A stretch of 64,000 nt of DNA from Agelas oroides (GCA_949130485.1 OX422186.1:3265313-3329312), one strand, 5' to 3'; positions 11,229 through 21,390 are shown, numbered from the stretch's first letter. Translations and numbers: made by a program. Notes: a model not told the origin generated them from the sequence alone.

Positions 11229-11356
11229 AGGCTAGATAAGAAAGCTTTGACTCAAGTTTCCAGTGCTAGCTCCAAGCAGAAGTGAACATACGGACCAAGG
11301 AAGGTATCCATAGCCTAATAAAGACTTCCAGTAAATAGCCTATGGTTGTTAAAGAG
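11229..11356 (+). repeat. Right part of a TTAA-target MITE
   Basis: Matches 16216-16314, sharing AAAGCTTTG, TTTCCAGTGCTAGCTCC and AGTAAATAGC. It ends AAAGAG just before TTAA at 11357-11360. The left end could not be located, so this is probably a truncated member of the piggyBac-like family seen at 15842-16314. Confidence 0.5.
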
Positions 11357-11389
11357 TTAACGTTGAAATTACAAAGCTAGATACTGCTG

Positions 11390-12458
11390 CAGTTTGCTTT
11401 TGGCTTCAGAGGTTTGTTCTGGAAGTCAGAAAGGGGAATGGTGAACATTATTGCCCAGATAGTCTGCACCAGCTTTGCTGTGGTTTGCAATGAGCTCTGA
11501 GGAATGCTGATTGGGATATCAATTTTTTTGATCAGTTCCAGTTTGCCAAGCTTCGCTTGCGTTCTTGATGGTGAGCTGAAACTTTGAATGGTACAGGCAA
11601 CTACATCCACAAGAAGAAAGCAAAATGTGATCACTGTTGAAATGGAAAAGATTTTGTGGGAAAAAGGCCTACATGTACTTGGGGATTGCTCACCTCAGAT
11701 TTTGTCTGACACAATGGTATACCTGATAGGCCTGTTTTTTTTGCTCTGAGGAGTGGTGAAGAACATAGGCGATTGCGCCACAATCCTTCACAGCTTCAGC
11801 TTGTGGAACCTCCAGCAGGCACACCATACCTTCTCTATAAGGAAGATATGTCGAAGACAAACCAAGCTGGATTGAAGCAGAGAAAGCTTATCCGCAAAGA
11901 AGTTGTCCATCATGCCAATGACACTAATCCTGTACGGTGCCTGGTACGCCTATATAAGCTGTACAATACTCTTTGTCCACCTGGTTTCCCAGACCATGCA
12001 TTCTACCTAGCCCCACTCCTACGTCCTAAGGAAAATTGCTGGTTCAAGCGAACTCCGCCTGGTCACTGTAAACTAGCAGAAGTTGTGTCCCGACTTATGA
12101 AAAGTGCTGGTGTACCAGGGTACTTCACAAACCATTCACTACAAGTTACAGCTGCCACTCGGCTATATGATGCCCAAGTGGATGAGGCTACTATTATGGA
12201 GCGAACCGGTCATCATTCCACAGGTGGAGTTCGAGCATACAAAAGAGCAAGTGAGAACCCCAAGGAACTATCGTCAAGAAGCCTAAGGTGGAGGATAGTC
12301 TCAAGCCTCACTTGGCTACTACAGAACCAGAGAATATGAAGCCTGTTCTGTGTCAACCAGGTCCTACTCCGAATGAAGACCATGTCTCTTCTGCCATTTC
12401 TGGCATGAACTTTGGAAATGCAACCAACTTTACCATAAACTTCAACTTTGGACAGTGA
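11390..12458 (+). pseudogene. Decayed Crypton-type tyrosine recombinase (DUF3504 domain)
   Basis: Proteins of this family are tyrosine recombinases of Crypton elements, also captured by host genes such as the ZMYM group. Successive frames give [87 protein letters not shown], and then a long 188-codon stretch from 11773. That stretch holds [46 protein letters not shown]. The C-terminus ends in a third frame with NFTINFNFGQ and a stop at 12456-12458. Disabling changes include a TGA at 11491-11493, a shift at a T8 run (11735-11742), shifts near 11520-11610 and one near 12270. The HxxR arginine is Gln (CAA, 12142-12144); the distal GH and the Tyr nucleophile are present. Confidence 0.85.
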
Positions 12459-12490
12459 CTACCGTACTTATGTATGCTGATTACATATTA

Positions 12491-12609
12491 GTTAAATCAC
12501 CCTCACGAGGGATGTTGCTGGTTTATAAGCCCGACATCCAAGGGCCCGTAGCGCCCGAGGGGGAGGGCTTATAAACCGCAACATCCCGAGTGGGAGGGTG
12601 ATTTAACAG
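12491..12609 (+). mobile_element. Fold-back element with GTTAAATCACCCTC ends
   Basis: The two halves pair over about 50 bp: GTTAAATCACCCTC, GGATGTTG and GGTTTATAAGCCC recur in reverse complement on the right. The short central loop is GC-rich. No clear target duplication was found. Confidence 0.8.
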
Positions 12610-12755
12610 ATTTATAGTTCGTTGCTAGGTGGTTGTTTTGGCAACACGGAAATGATGTCATTACTGTCCGTATACTCCATTCACATTGCCGTATTTTCGA
12701 ATTTGAACTGGCTGCTTGCTATATACTCGAGTGTAGCTGCTATACGCTAGTGAAG

Positions 12756-13150
12756 TGTGTTATGGCGAAACGGGGAGCAGAATTGATCTCGCCCTCACTT
12801 TTGACAAATATTCGTTGCTGACAGTCCTTGGTTGCGTGCTTTCCACCGCAGCGATAGCAGGACACTGTTGTTTGTTGTCTGGTCGGGTTCTTAGGGTGCG
12901 AGACGGCGTGAACAGGGTGAGACGATTGTTGCTGATGCAAATGTTTAGAGCTTTTCTCGGCTGTCTCCGACGCTTGGTCCAAGTCATAGGCTTTCTTAAA
13001 CGCTCTGCCAAGAGGCATCGTTGTACGCGCACATCCCGGATGCCGCGAACAAGTCGATCACGAAGCATGTGGTCGAGTGTGTCGGCGAAATCGCATTGCT
13101 CGGAGAGTTTTTGGACAAATAAACAGAGACCTATGTTTGTTGTGTTGTAC
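12756..13150 (-). pseudogene. Ty3/gypsy-type Gag remnant with CCHC zinc knuckle
   Basis: Minus-strand frames give FADTLDHMLRDRLVRGI and RVQRCLLAE, typical of the C-terminal part of gypsy Gag. After a one-base shift near 13010 they give FKKAYDLDQASETAE and then CYRCGGKHATKDC, a CX2CX3HX4C nucleic-acid-binding knuckle. The frame shift and lack of a following protease or reverse transcriptase mark it as a fragment. A 23 bp stretch (TGTTTGTTGTGTTGTACATG and flanks) occurs twice just upstream, at about 13133 and 13190. Confidence 0.82.
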
Positions 13151-13227
13151 ATGTAGGCCTACTGCACTTTTTGGGGGATGACTAAACTGCATGTTTGTTG
13201 TGTTGTACATGTACCTTTTATTGGCAA

Positions 13228-13328
13228 ACTCTGATATAGTCACAGTTCACACCTGATATAGCCACTCTTCACACCTGATATAGCCATTCTTCACACCTGA
13301 TATAGTCACAGTTCACACCTGATATAGC
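13228..13328 (+). repeat. 22 bp tandem repeat, about five copies
   Basis: The unit contains TTCACACCTGATATAGCCA and alternates between CACAGTTC and CACTCTTC variants. Confidence 0.93.
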
Positions 13329-13754
13329 TGAATCAGCGCTTCCGTGGGCATGTTGACCATTTATAAGTCTTCTATAATCTTAGCAACCACCTAGCAACGG
13401 GCTATAATTTCTTTTATGCATCTACAAGGTTTCTTGTGTGTATTGCTAGTAACCACAAGGTGTCTTACTAGGCCAATAAGTCTCTTACTAGTAGTTACTA
13501 GTAAGAGACTTCTATATTAATAAGCACAAGATCACAGGCAATGGAGTAGAATATCTGTCTTTATAAAAGGTGTCTCAAAAGAACAAAGTACTAATCGACA
13601 AGATGATATTCCATGAAATCACATTTATAGGTCTTATCCAAAACATGAAGAGATGCTACAGACAGCTGATTGCTTTACCTATTGTTTTGGCTCTAGTTTG
13701 TCTGGAGACATCTAGCCTTGGTCCTAGCCCCCCACCCAGGTGTCCATTACTAGC

Positions 13755-14293
13755 AGTGGCGTAGGAACCGTAGCGGCCGTAGCGGCTTTGGCCGCTACAC
13801 TTTTTAGGCCGCAAATTAATATTCATAACCTGCTATAAGTTACTATTAGCTAAAGCTAGCCTCGTTCCCTGGGAACGAGCCCAAGCTCAAGCAGCCTGTT
13901 CGTTGCACCAGTCTCATATGCAGTTACATGCGTACATTTCCGCTTAAAGTACACTACAAAGCAATCAAAACCTTGGCGATGAGATGGCTTGGTACGGGGC
14001 TAATGCACATTTTCACAGAGACTCTACCACAAGCGACGAAAGCTGGGCGGTCTCCTGGGAACGACAACGAAGTCAGTACGTATAATCTTACTGTTTTCCA
14101 AATATTTTACTGGACGGCTGGGAGGGTCTGAAGGCTTATACCCTTGGAAAAAGGGCTTTATTTTTTGCAGTCTAAAGGTGCACATTTTGAAAAAATTCGC
14201 TGCCACGCTACGTGTGGCAAAATTACATTTTCCCGCTGCGCTTCGCGCGGAACAGCACGGCCTCTACACTTCAAATTTGCTTCCTATGCCTAT
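13755..14293 (+). mobile_element. DNA element with CAGTGGCGTAGGAA ends
   Basis: The left end CTAGCAGTGGCGTAGGAA is mirrored at the right by the complement of TTCCTATGCCTATGACTAG. ACTAG flanks both sides. The interior carries a GC-rich GCGCTTCGCGCGG hairpin and a nested TAGCCTCGTTCCCAGG-like piece at about 13860-14070. The end sequence resembles the hAT-like copy at 47088-47388. Confidence 0.6.
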
Positions 14294-14555
14294 GACTAGC
14301 ACTAAGCTACTGAAAGCTGGGTGGGTCTTGGGAATGTGGCTATAGAGACATCAGTTATCAAATGAAATTCACATCATCAAGTTTGGTGCTACTACTGTGA
14401 AAAGGATGTAAATCTTGACATACCTGACTGAAAGGATGATGTTATTGATGTGGGATTTGCAGTGGTCACCACACATCGAAGATCTTGCTGCACTGTGGAA
14501 TGGTAAACATTGCATGGTTGCGTTATGCATTTACAGTGACTACAGTAGCTTTGTT

Positions 14556-14642
14556 CTCAGGCCGCCACCCAGCTTCTTGTTGGTTGCAGTATCAATAATA
14601 TAAGTGATGGGAAGCTGGGCGGTGGCCTGGGATGGAGGCTAC
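14556..14642 (+). mobile_element. Short MULE-type MITE, TAGCCTCGTTCCCAGG family (diverged)
   Basis: Fold-back of CAGGCCGCCACCCAGCTTC against GAAGCTGGGCGGTGGCCTG with family-like outer ends. It is more diverged than the copies at 17283 and 35070. Confidence 0.65.
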
Positions 14643-14829
14643 ACAGGCAGTTGTTCTCAAGCTATAGAATACATGTATCTGTGATTAATTAAGTAGAGAG
14701 ATAAAGAACACAGTTTAAAATCCCAGAGAAAGACAATAAACTGCCCGTAACTTGTATATTGTAAATGGGTTCATGAGTAGGTCTTGTTTGGACTGCATTT
14801 AGTGAGTGGAATAAAGTATCCATACAACA

Positions 14830-15180
14830 TCAATCTACATGACATTGCACACTTGTAATGTCTGGTAACTCACGACAGCTTGCTTCCAACTTGTTTGAGA
14901 GGGGCTCAGTATATGCCTCACACTTTAGAACATCATTGAAGACCCAAAAACTTGAAGAATCAACAAACACAATTCGATCAAGCACACATTGCAGTATCTT
15001 CCGATTCTTCATGAGGTTAGACAGACCAGGAGTTTGCAACCCCACCAGCACTTCACGGCTAAGAATTCGTTTGGAAAACAGCTGATCAGCTAACGTGTCT
15101 GGATCTTGGATTGCATTCACTAGAGTGGAATAGTGTTCCTGAAATGCCCTAGCTTCTGGAGTATCTTCATTTGATGCCAT
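14830..15180 (-). CDS. CARD/death-fold-like domain protein, first exon
   Basis: The frame begins with an ATG at 15178-15180 and encodes 116 residues. Residues 10-90 look like the six-helix CARD/death-fold module common in sponge signalling proteins: FQEHYSTLVNAIQDPDTLAD, LFSKRILSREVL, LMKNRKILQCVLDRI, then SSSFWVFNDVLKCE. Such domains mediate homotypic assembly in innate immune and apoptotic complexes. The frame stops soon after the domain, so partner domains such as NACHT or ankyrin repeats, if present, would be on further exons; a weak donor (ACAA then GTGTGC) lies near 14846. I do not recognise a specific orthologue, and the CARD assignment rests on helix pattern and length only. Confidence 0.55.
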   Translation of the reverse strand: MASNEDTPEARAFQEHYSTLVNAIQDPDTLADQLFSKRILSREVLVGLQTPGLSNLMKNRKILQCVLDRIVFVDSSSFWVFNDVLKCEAYTEPLSNKLEASCRELPDITSVQCHVD

Positions 15181-15837
15181 TGTGTATAATTTCCTGAAGT
15201 TACAAAGGATAAATTAATGCATGCGGTCATAACAACAATGTATTCTCTCCATCTGTAGTGTCCTACTTACACTCCTGCTGCTAACAGAACCACAAAGTCA
15301 TGGAGCTAATTAAAAGCACTTTTCACACAACCCCACCAACTATAACGTTATAAACCACAAACTTACATGAAATCAATCACTTGGTCCAGTTTAGGTATCA
15401 AGCTAACAAAGCAGGCAAATACACTGGAAGGCTTAGCATCACTTATGAAACACAACTAAGTGCCTCTACACTAAAGGACCATGCATGTTTCATGGTCATT
15501 TCAAAGAGTAACAGTTAGGCTCAAACTTTCTATATTTCTGTGATTTGGGCAAACAAAACTGTTTATGTATCCAATTCTTACCAAGCCTTTGCACAAGTGG
15601 TCCTTAATATCATTTCATTGGAAGGTGACTAGAAGCAGGACACTACCAGGCATGGCTGTGTACAATTGCCTTGATATCGAGGCCTTGTGTGTGTCAACAT
15701 AGTGGGAAGATCTCAATTCATATGAACATGGTGTACTACCCACTGGATGGCATACTTGGGACTCAAACTCACAAAAGTATTTACTTTACCATCTATACTG
15801 GGCTCAAATTAGAACAACACCTACTACTTGGTTTCAG
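15181..15837. other. No gene recognised; possible upstream region of the CARD-like exon
   Basis: Only short frames and no clear repeats. It would contain the promoter of the minus-strand exon that starts at 15180. Confidence 0.35.
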
Positions 15838-15841
15838 TTAA

Positions 15842-16314
15842 CTCTTTACCACCGATGATGGTTTTTGGTGGTCTGATTTTGGCCGCAAGTTATCAGTTGG
15901 TGCAATCCGTTTTGAAGATAGGTTTGCATTAGCAAAAAAGGTGGGATAGGGGGAGGTGGGAGGGCATAGTCATGACATGCCGTGCACATGGCAGCTGCCT
16001 TGGCTGGCTGTAGAACAGCCTTCATTGGCACTGGCTGGACCATTTGTCACCTTGTTAGCACAAATCGGCACAGAAACCACTCCTCTCCCCTTGTAGATCT
16101 GGATCTGTAGGCAGTTTCCAGTCAGGCAGAGCGTTCGTTGGTCAAAGAGTCCTGACCATTGAAAGCTTGCTAATGAGTGGGTGTGGTTAGGGTCATGAAC
16201 CCACAGAGAATGTGTCAAAAAAGCTTTGCCTCACTTTTCCAGTGCTAGCTCCTAGCAGAAGTGGAAAAAGGACCAAACAAGATATCACTTACAGTAAATA
16301 GCTTACGGTGGGAG
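15842..16314 (+). mobile_element. piggyBac-like MITE (TTAA target)
   Basis: Flanked by TTAA at 15838-15841 and 16315-16318. The left end is CTCTTTACCACCGATG; the right end complement is CTCCCACCGTAAGC, the same end with a short deletion. The family also includes 26940-27556 and the partial copy 11229-11356. There is no transposase. Confidence 0.65.
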
Positions 16315-16318
16315 TTAA

Positions 16319-17096
16319 GCAGCCTTGCTTATATCTATGTGCAAACCTAACATTTCTAGGCTCTGAGGAACATAATTTTGGAAACACTCCTATCCCATGG
16401 ACCAATAGATCCGTGTACAAGCTTTATCTGTCATGGATGTCGCTGGTGAATCACTCCCATAGACTCTGTAGTGATGACTCTAGTCTATTTGTCAGTGGTA
16501 ACTACAAAGTGTGCTGCGATTTGGCAATCGGTTGACTATCACCAACACTCCACTCACCAACTGTGTGCTCATGGTTCTGAATAAGTCAAGAGGCGGAAAC
16601 CAAAAAGCATGTTAGTCCTGACCTAAAATGAAAATTCTAGACCTGCAGTCCGAGTTGTGAGATTATAGAGTTCATGGGAGTGACCCTTTCTTGACTTGTC
16701 CCCAGCTTGACTATTTGTGTTCTACAAATCACTTGGACTACCAAATTCTACAGGTGGCACAACAGCGAGTTGTTCTACAGAGCCCCGCCCCTTTATAATC
16801 CACGCTTTCTGTTGTAAAAATAAAACATGTACTGTTGAGATTTTAACACAGATCTACGTACCTGAACGATCATGTGCTCCTGAGGGTGGAGACCCTACAG
16901 GATCTAGGTGCTCAGGGCCACATCTCGACGCCACGAACGACAACTGTTGCGGGACGACTCAACTCCGTAATCAAGTATATCTTAGGAAGGTGGAATAGTA
17001 CACAATCAAACGGCAATTCCGACAGCTACTCGAGTTCTGGAGAGTCGTAGAGAACTGTACAAACTCTTGAAACCGGAAGGTGAAGCAGTGATGGGG
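16319..17096. other. No gene recognised
   Basis: A 93-codon Cys-containing frame at 16717-16998 has no recognisable domain. This is the target-side flank of the large MULE. Confidence 0.4.
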
Positions 17097-17106
17097 CCTC
17101 CCCTGG

Positions 17107-17189
17107 CGAAATTTTTTTTTGGGGGCGTACTTTTGACTTAGACTTTAGGAATGTTACTACGTGCGCATGCGCTAAGGGGTGCGGTCTGG
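17107..17189 (+). repeat. Left terminal inverted repeat of the MULE
   Basis: Pairs with 25187-25266 at roughly 80 percent identity by eye. The outer part is CGAAATTTTT, followed by GGGCGTACTTTTGACTTAG. Confidence 0.82.
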
Positions 17190-17282
17190 ATTATACCGCT
17201 TGATTGATTTCGCGGGAAAAGTGAGCGTTGAGACTGAGTGACGTCTGACCTAGCTAGCTTGGAGGAAGGTACGCCATATTGG

Positions 17283-17694
17283 TAGCCTCGTTCCCAGGCC
17301 GTTCCCGGCTCCAGTTTTGATCGCTTGCAGTATAAAAACGGAGGGGAAGGCCTGGGAGAAAGAGTCACGTGCGTGACGTCAGGTAGACGTGAGGGTAGAC
17401 GTGAGGGGGGGCGGTGCCCGACGAAGAATCTCGAGGTCCTTCCTGTAATATCTTGTCCAAGAACTTGAGACTGTAACATTCGAAATACAGCGTCAATACA
17501 GCTCGTTGTTTGGTAGACTCGAGGCTGATCAACGCAAAGTTTGTGAGTTACTTCGTCGGGCACCGCCCCCCCTCATGTCTACCCTCACGTCTACCTGACG
17601 TCACGCACGTGACTCTTTCTCCCAGGCCTTCCCCTCCGTTTTTATACTGCAAGCGATCAAAACTGGAGCCGGGAACGGCCTGGGAACGAGGCTA
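17283..17694 (+). mobile_element. MULE-type MITE, TAGCCTCGTTCCCAGG family, 412 bp
   Basis: Inverted arms of about 120 bp start TAGCCTCGTTCCCAGGC and share GATCGCTTGCAGTATAAAAA and the GTAGACGTGAGGG stretch. CCATATTGG lies on both sides (17274-17282 and 17695-17703), a perfect 9 bp target duplication. Nested in the left part of the large MULE. Confidence 0.9.
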
Positions 17695-17733
17695 CCATAT
17701 TGGGCTGCCAAAATGATGTTGCCACGTAATACT

Positions 17734-18105
17734 TAGTCTCGGAACCGGACCCTCGAAAAATCGAAAAGGAGGGTCTGGTAAACTGGGCGGGGTGGAAGTG
17801 TACATTGCGGAATGTTATGAATTTTATTAATTGCTGAACCTTCCGTAGCCAGTTCGAGCTTTCTGCTGAACCAGACACTCGCAAAAGTGTTCTAATCTTT
17901 CCCGCTTGGTGTTTACAGATTCTGAAACGAAGCTAAACGTGAAGACGGCTCTCGTGCGGTTAGCATTTCTAATAAACGCACATCAGAATGCTAATCAAAA
18001 GCCAATCGGAAGTGCGCCTGCATACCGGGCGCAGTGTACACTTCCACCCCAGCCGATTTACCAGACCCTCCTTTTCGATTTTTCGAGGGTCTGGTTCCGA
18101 GACTA
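17734..18105 (+). mobile_element. MULE-type MITE with TAGTCTCGGAACC ends, 372 bp
   Basis: Arms of about 75 bp, TAGTCTCGGAACC then GACCCTCGAAAAATCGAAAA, recur inverted at 18028-18105. CGTAATACT flanks both ends (17725-17733 and 18106-18114), a perfect 9 bp duplication. No coding capacity. Confidence 0.9.
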
Positions 18106-18127
18106 CGTAATACTGATGCAGCTATAA

Positions 18128-19261
18128 CTAGACGAATGCAGGGCATTGTGGGGCGAGCCTGAGCAAGCGTATGCCAAGGACTACAATTGCGCATGCGCAG
18201 TTCGTACACACGCGCGTACCCTTTCGCACTTGTCGAGGTGTCGAAGTTGGCGTGGCGTTTAGTAAGAAGTAAAGTTGCTGTTTGCTTACTGTGCCTCATC
18301 CAAGTGTAGAAATGACAAAGGCAGCGTTGTACATTATTCACACAGGAATGACCTCGTAATTGAAAGTCTTCAATTCTTGGCCAACCCACATCTAGTTTTC
18401 TGCTTAGGGGTGAGAAACAATGAATTGGTTTGGAAGAGGCTAACATGCAATTTTTTGTGTACACAATCACCGTTATGGTTTATCAATTTTTGTTGTAAAC
18501 AACATGTCTAATAACGATATAAAAGTGATGACATAATATTTCCTGTTTGCATGAGAGCTTCAAATGGTAGTTTTTTACACATTGCCAGTGAGTTAGTGGA
18601 TGTTGGTTGGTTCAGTTTTTCCATTAGGGCTGTGTCATTGCTATCTCAACACCATTGTCGGTAGCCACAAAAGTTTTCCATTTTTTCTATGACATCATTT
18701 TCTCTGAGAGTTTCTACTCCAGGTTGCTGAACGTCGTGCTGGCTAGAAAAGTCTATATTTGCATCATCATTGTCTCTGGCAGATTGTGTAGTGGAGACAA
18801 TTGTGGCAAATGCTTCCCATTCTTGCTTACCTGGGTAGCCTCGTTCCCAGGCTCTCCCCGCTAAGAAGGGCCCTCCCCCCTCTTAGTGGGGAGAGCCTGG
18901 GAACGAGGCTACACCTGGGTACAGTTCACTGAAATCACACAGCTATTGCTTAAATTCTTTGTTGTTAAAGATCACCTGACGGATGGCGTCCTTTTCCTCC
19001 TTGACGTCGGCTTCTCTTGCGGTCACGGAAGCCATGTACGCTAATGCGCTATTGGAAGCCCTACATACTTCATGCGACCAAGCGCGGCGCGCGGGTGATT
19101 CTCTTGCGGTCACGGAAGCCATGTACGCGAATGCGAAGCCCTACATACTTCGTGCGACCAAGCGCGGCGCGCGGGTGACGGTCGTACGATAATGATGATA
19201 ATACATATATGAAATCGCCCAGTTGTACCGTCTATGTGGGGCTCGCTCAGGCTCGCCCCAA
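18128..19261 (-). mobile_element. Helitron-like non-autonomous copy, nested in the MULE
   Basis: Read on the minus strand it starts near TTGGGGCGAGCCTGAGCG and ends GCTCGCCCCACAATG..GCATTCGTCTAG. The CTAG end preceded by a short palindrome is the pattern of the array at 57.7-64 kb. Bases 18128-19193 are a near-identical copy of 56610-57716. Only 19201-19262 is shared with 62815-62877. It contains a 76 bp MULE-type hairpin and two tandem units of about 86 bp near 19010-19185. Confidence 0.7.
18836..18911 (+). mobile_element. 76 bp hairpin MITE, TAGCCTCGTTCCCAGG family
   Basis: TAGCCTCGTTCCCAGGCTCT pairs with its complement over a short loop. Flanks TACCTGGG and CACCTGGG are an 8 of 9 match to a target duplication. 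The same insertion is present at 57358-57433, so it predates duplication of its host element. Confidence 0.85.
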
Positions 19262-20253
19262 TTACATTCAACAACTTTCAGTGATGAGTGAGCAACAGCC
19301 AATTATAATAACTGATGGCAATGACAATGAGCTGATTGCAGAGCTTTCCACTGAGCTGAATAGTGATGACCTCAGGAGGTTAGCTGGCGAAGAATGGCTG
19401 AATGACAAGGTAAATCAATTCCAGTGTTAAAATGCACAATGGTTGCGTTTTGGAAGACTATCAGCAGTGCCGGTGTGTACTCTTCTTGACCCACAGATCA
19501 TGATGAAATATCTTCATCTTCTCCAATCTGAAGCAGAGAGAGTAAGAATAAAAAGTTGGCTAGAAAAACTTTTACATACAACATAGATATACTTGTTAAC
19601 AATTGGCTTGCAGCTGACACAAAGAAAGACCACCATTCTGAACAGTTTCTTCACAGAGAAATTGCTTTCTACTGGTTATGATGGTGTGCTACGATACTAC
19701 AGAAAGGTATGTGGAGTATCTGTTGATTGTGCGCTTAGTACCTGAATACATACATATTTCAACACAGGAAAAGTTGTTTGAATCTGATGGAATACTGGTA
19801 CTCTTCAATGATAAGCAAAACCACTGGACATTCATGGTACAGTATACATATACCTCAAGCTCAGGGAGTTTACAGACATGATTCATGAATACTATTGAAC
19901 TACATCTCCAGTTTTTCATTGACAGTGGGCTGATCTGACAGCAAAGGAAATAATATACTATGATTCATTCAAGCCACTATGTTCTCCCTACTTTTACACA
20001 ATTCGGTATGTATAAATGTATTTACTTGTACTGCTACAGATAGATACTGTTGTTCTATTACTAACAGAAACTATTTTGAGAGAAGAGCGGAAACAGAGGA
20101 AAAGACTATTAACTGGCAAGAATGGAAATTCCATAATCATCTGAGAGTGATATTTTCTGCAGTAGGTGGTACTGCTGTATATTTGTAATGTGTATGAATG
20201 GACATATTTGTTATCCACTATAGGACATACCTTGCCAACTAAATGGATATGAC

Positions 20254-21037
20254 CAGGGTGGTCCAGGATTGCCATAAAGTGCCAAAGTTGTCCTTGGGGT
20301 ATCCCAGGAACCAAGGATGTCCCAGGGACATCCTTGACACCAGACCTATTGTGGGATTGCCTCAAAGGTTTAGGGGTGTCCTAGAATCTTCCATAGATGA
20401 GTCTTCCCACCACTGTCCAAGTTGTCCCTTTCTGTCTGGGACAACTGCTGACATCCTGGGTTAGTCCACTGACCAAGTTACCCCCCAAAGTCCCAGGTCC
20501 GAGTTGTCCCTTCTGTCCCGGGACAACTGGAGACATCCCGGGTTAGTCCACTGACCAAGTTACCCCCCAAAGTCCCAGGTCCGAGTTGTCCCTTCTGTCC
20601 CGGGACAACTGCAGACATCCCGGGTTAGTCCACTGACCAAGTTACCCCCCAAAGTCCCAGGTCCGAGTTGTCCCTTCTGTCCCGGGACAACTGCAGACAT
20701 CCCGGGTTAGTCCACTGACCAAGTTACCCCCCAAAGTCCCAGGTCCGAGTTGTCCCTTCTGTCCCGGGACAACTGCAGACATCCCGGGTTAGTCCACTGA
20801 CCAAGTTACCCCCCAAAGTCCCAGGTCCGAGTTGTCCCTTCTGTCCCGGGACAACTGCAGACATCCCGGGTTAGTCCACTGACCAAGTTACCCCCCAAAG
20901 TCCCAGGTCCGAGTTGTCCCTTCTGTCCCGGGACAACTGCAGACATCCCGGGTTAGTCCACTGACCAAGTTACCCCCCAAAGTCCCTAAGATGTACTAAG
21001 TACAACTTTGGCATGTTATGGCAGTCCTGGACATTTG
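20254..21037 (+). mobile_element. 784 bp insertion with about 40 bp inverted ends, inside the ULP1 exon
   Basis: The left end begins CAGGGTGGTCCAGGATTGCC and the complement of the right end begins CAAATGTCCAGGACTGCC; both continue to GCCAAAGTTGT. TGGATATGAC occurs immediately before (20244-20253) and after (21038-21047), an exact 10 bp target duplication. The interior is mostly the 82 bp tandem array. Confidence 0.9.
20461..20983 (+). repeat. 82 bp tandem array, about 6.5 copies
   Basis: Units start TTAGTCCACTGACCAAGTTA at 20461, 20543, 20625, 20707, 20789, 20871 and 20953 and are nearly identical. Each holds the palindromic GTTGTCCC..GGGACAAC core. The array makes up most of the interior of the 20254-21037 element. 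Confidence 0.95.
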
Positions 21038-21390
21038 TGGATATGACTGTGGCATCTTCAGTCTTGAGGTACCTATACATGAATACACACAGTCAATATT
21101 CATGTGAGATTCAGTGTTGTGGTTGCTTTACAATTATGTTAGTATAAGCTCTTGTAAAAACATTTGTAGTTGTGGTATAATAACAATTTAATTTTGGCCT
21201 GATCTGTTAGTCTTTTGAATTGAAAAAAGGCTCAAAGATCTCTTGCAGGCAAAGCAGCGCATGACAGTGTAGTAAATTTTGCCTTCTATACAGTTTGCAA
21301 GACGTTTGCTACTGGGATTTGAGCAGGTAAGCATTTGTAAGCAACATATGCGTACTAAAACACAGTTTATGCACACTTGTCTCCTCCAGT

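Larger units (their letters stand above)
19284..21380 (+). pseudogene. ULP1/SENP-type cysteine peptidase module of the MULE (C48 family), interrupted
   Basis: ULP1-type peptidases cleave SUMO or SUMO-like conjugates using a His-Asp-Gln-Cys set. Exons, with GT..AG borders: 19284-19409 (MSEQQPIIITDG.. to GEEWLNDK), 19497-19541 (IMMKYLHLLQSEAE), 19614-19706 (LNSFFTEKLL..GYDGVLRYYRK), 19768-19836 (LFNDKQNHWTFM, catalytic His), 19926-20005 (IIYYDSFK, catalytic Asp), 20068-20165, and 20224-20253 continuing at 21038-21068 (CQLNGYD then CGIFSLE, Gln and Cys). A 784 bp insertion (20254-21037) sits inside the last exon just before the catalytic Cys. Short exons follow near 21250 and 21292-21327 (FARRLLLGFEQ), joining the transposase part at 21391. 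The insertion should abolish activity in this copy; exon borders are read by eye. Confidence 0.8.

Noticed and set aside
16717-16998. Cys-containing 93-codon frame as a small secreted protein
   Set aside because: No signal peptide, no regular cysteine pattern and no similarity I recognise.
17138-17716. Two similar 70-140 codon frames with a shared FVGHRPPS peptide
   Set aside because: They are the two arms of the inverted-repeat MITE read in opposite directions.
17991-18470. 159-codon minus-strand frame
   Set aside because: Crosses the end of a MITE and the 3' end of a Helitron-like copy; part of it recurs at 56664-56960 only because the element is duplicated.
20461-20983. Possible CRISPR-like regular repeats
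   Set aside because: The units are contiguous without unique spacers and lie inside a eukaryotic transposon. The same applies to 9099-9262, 13228-13328 and 56258-56528.
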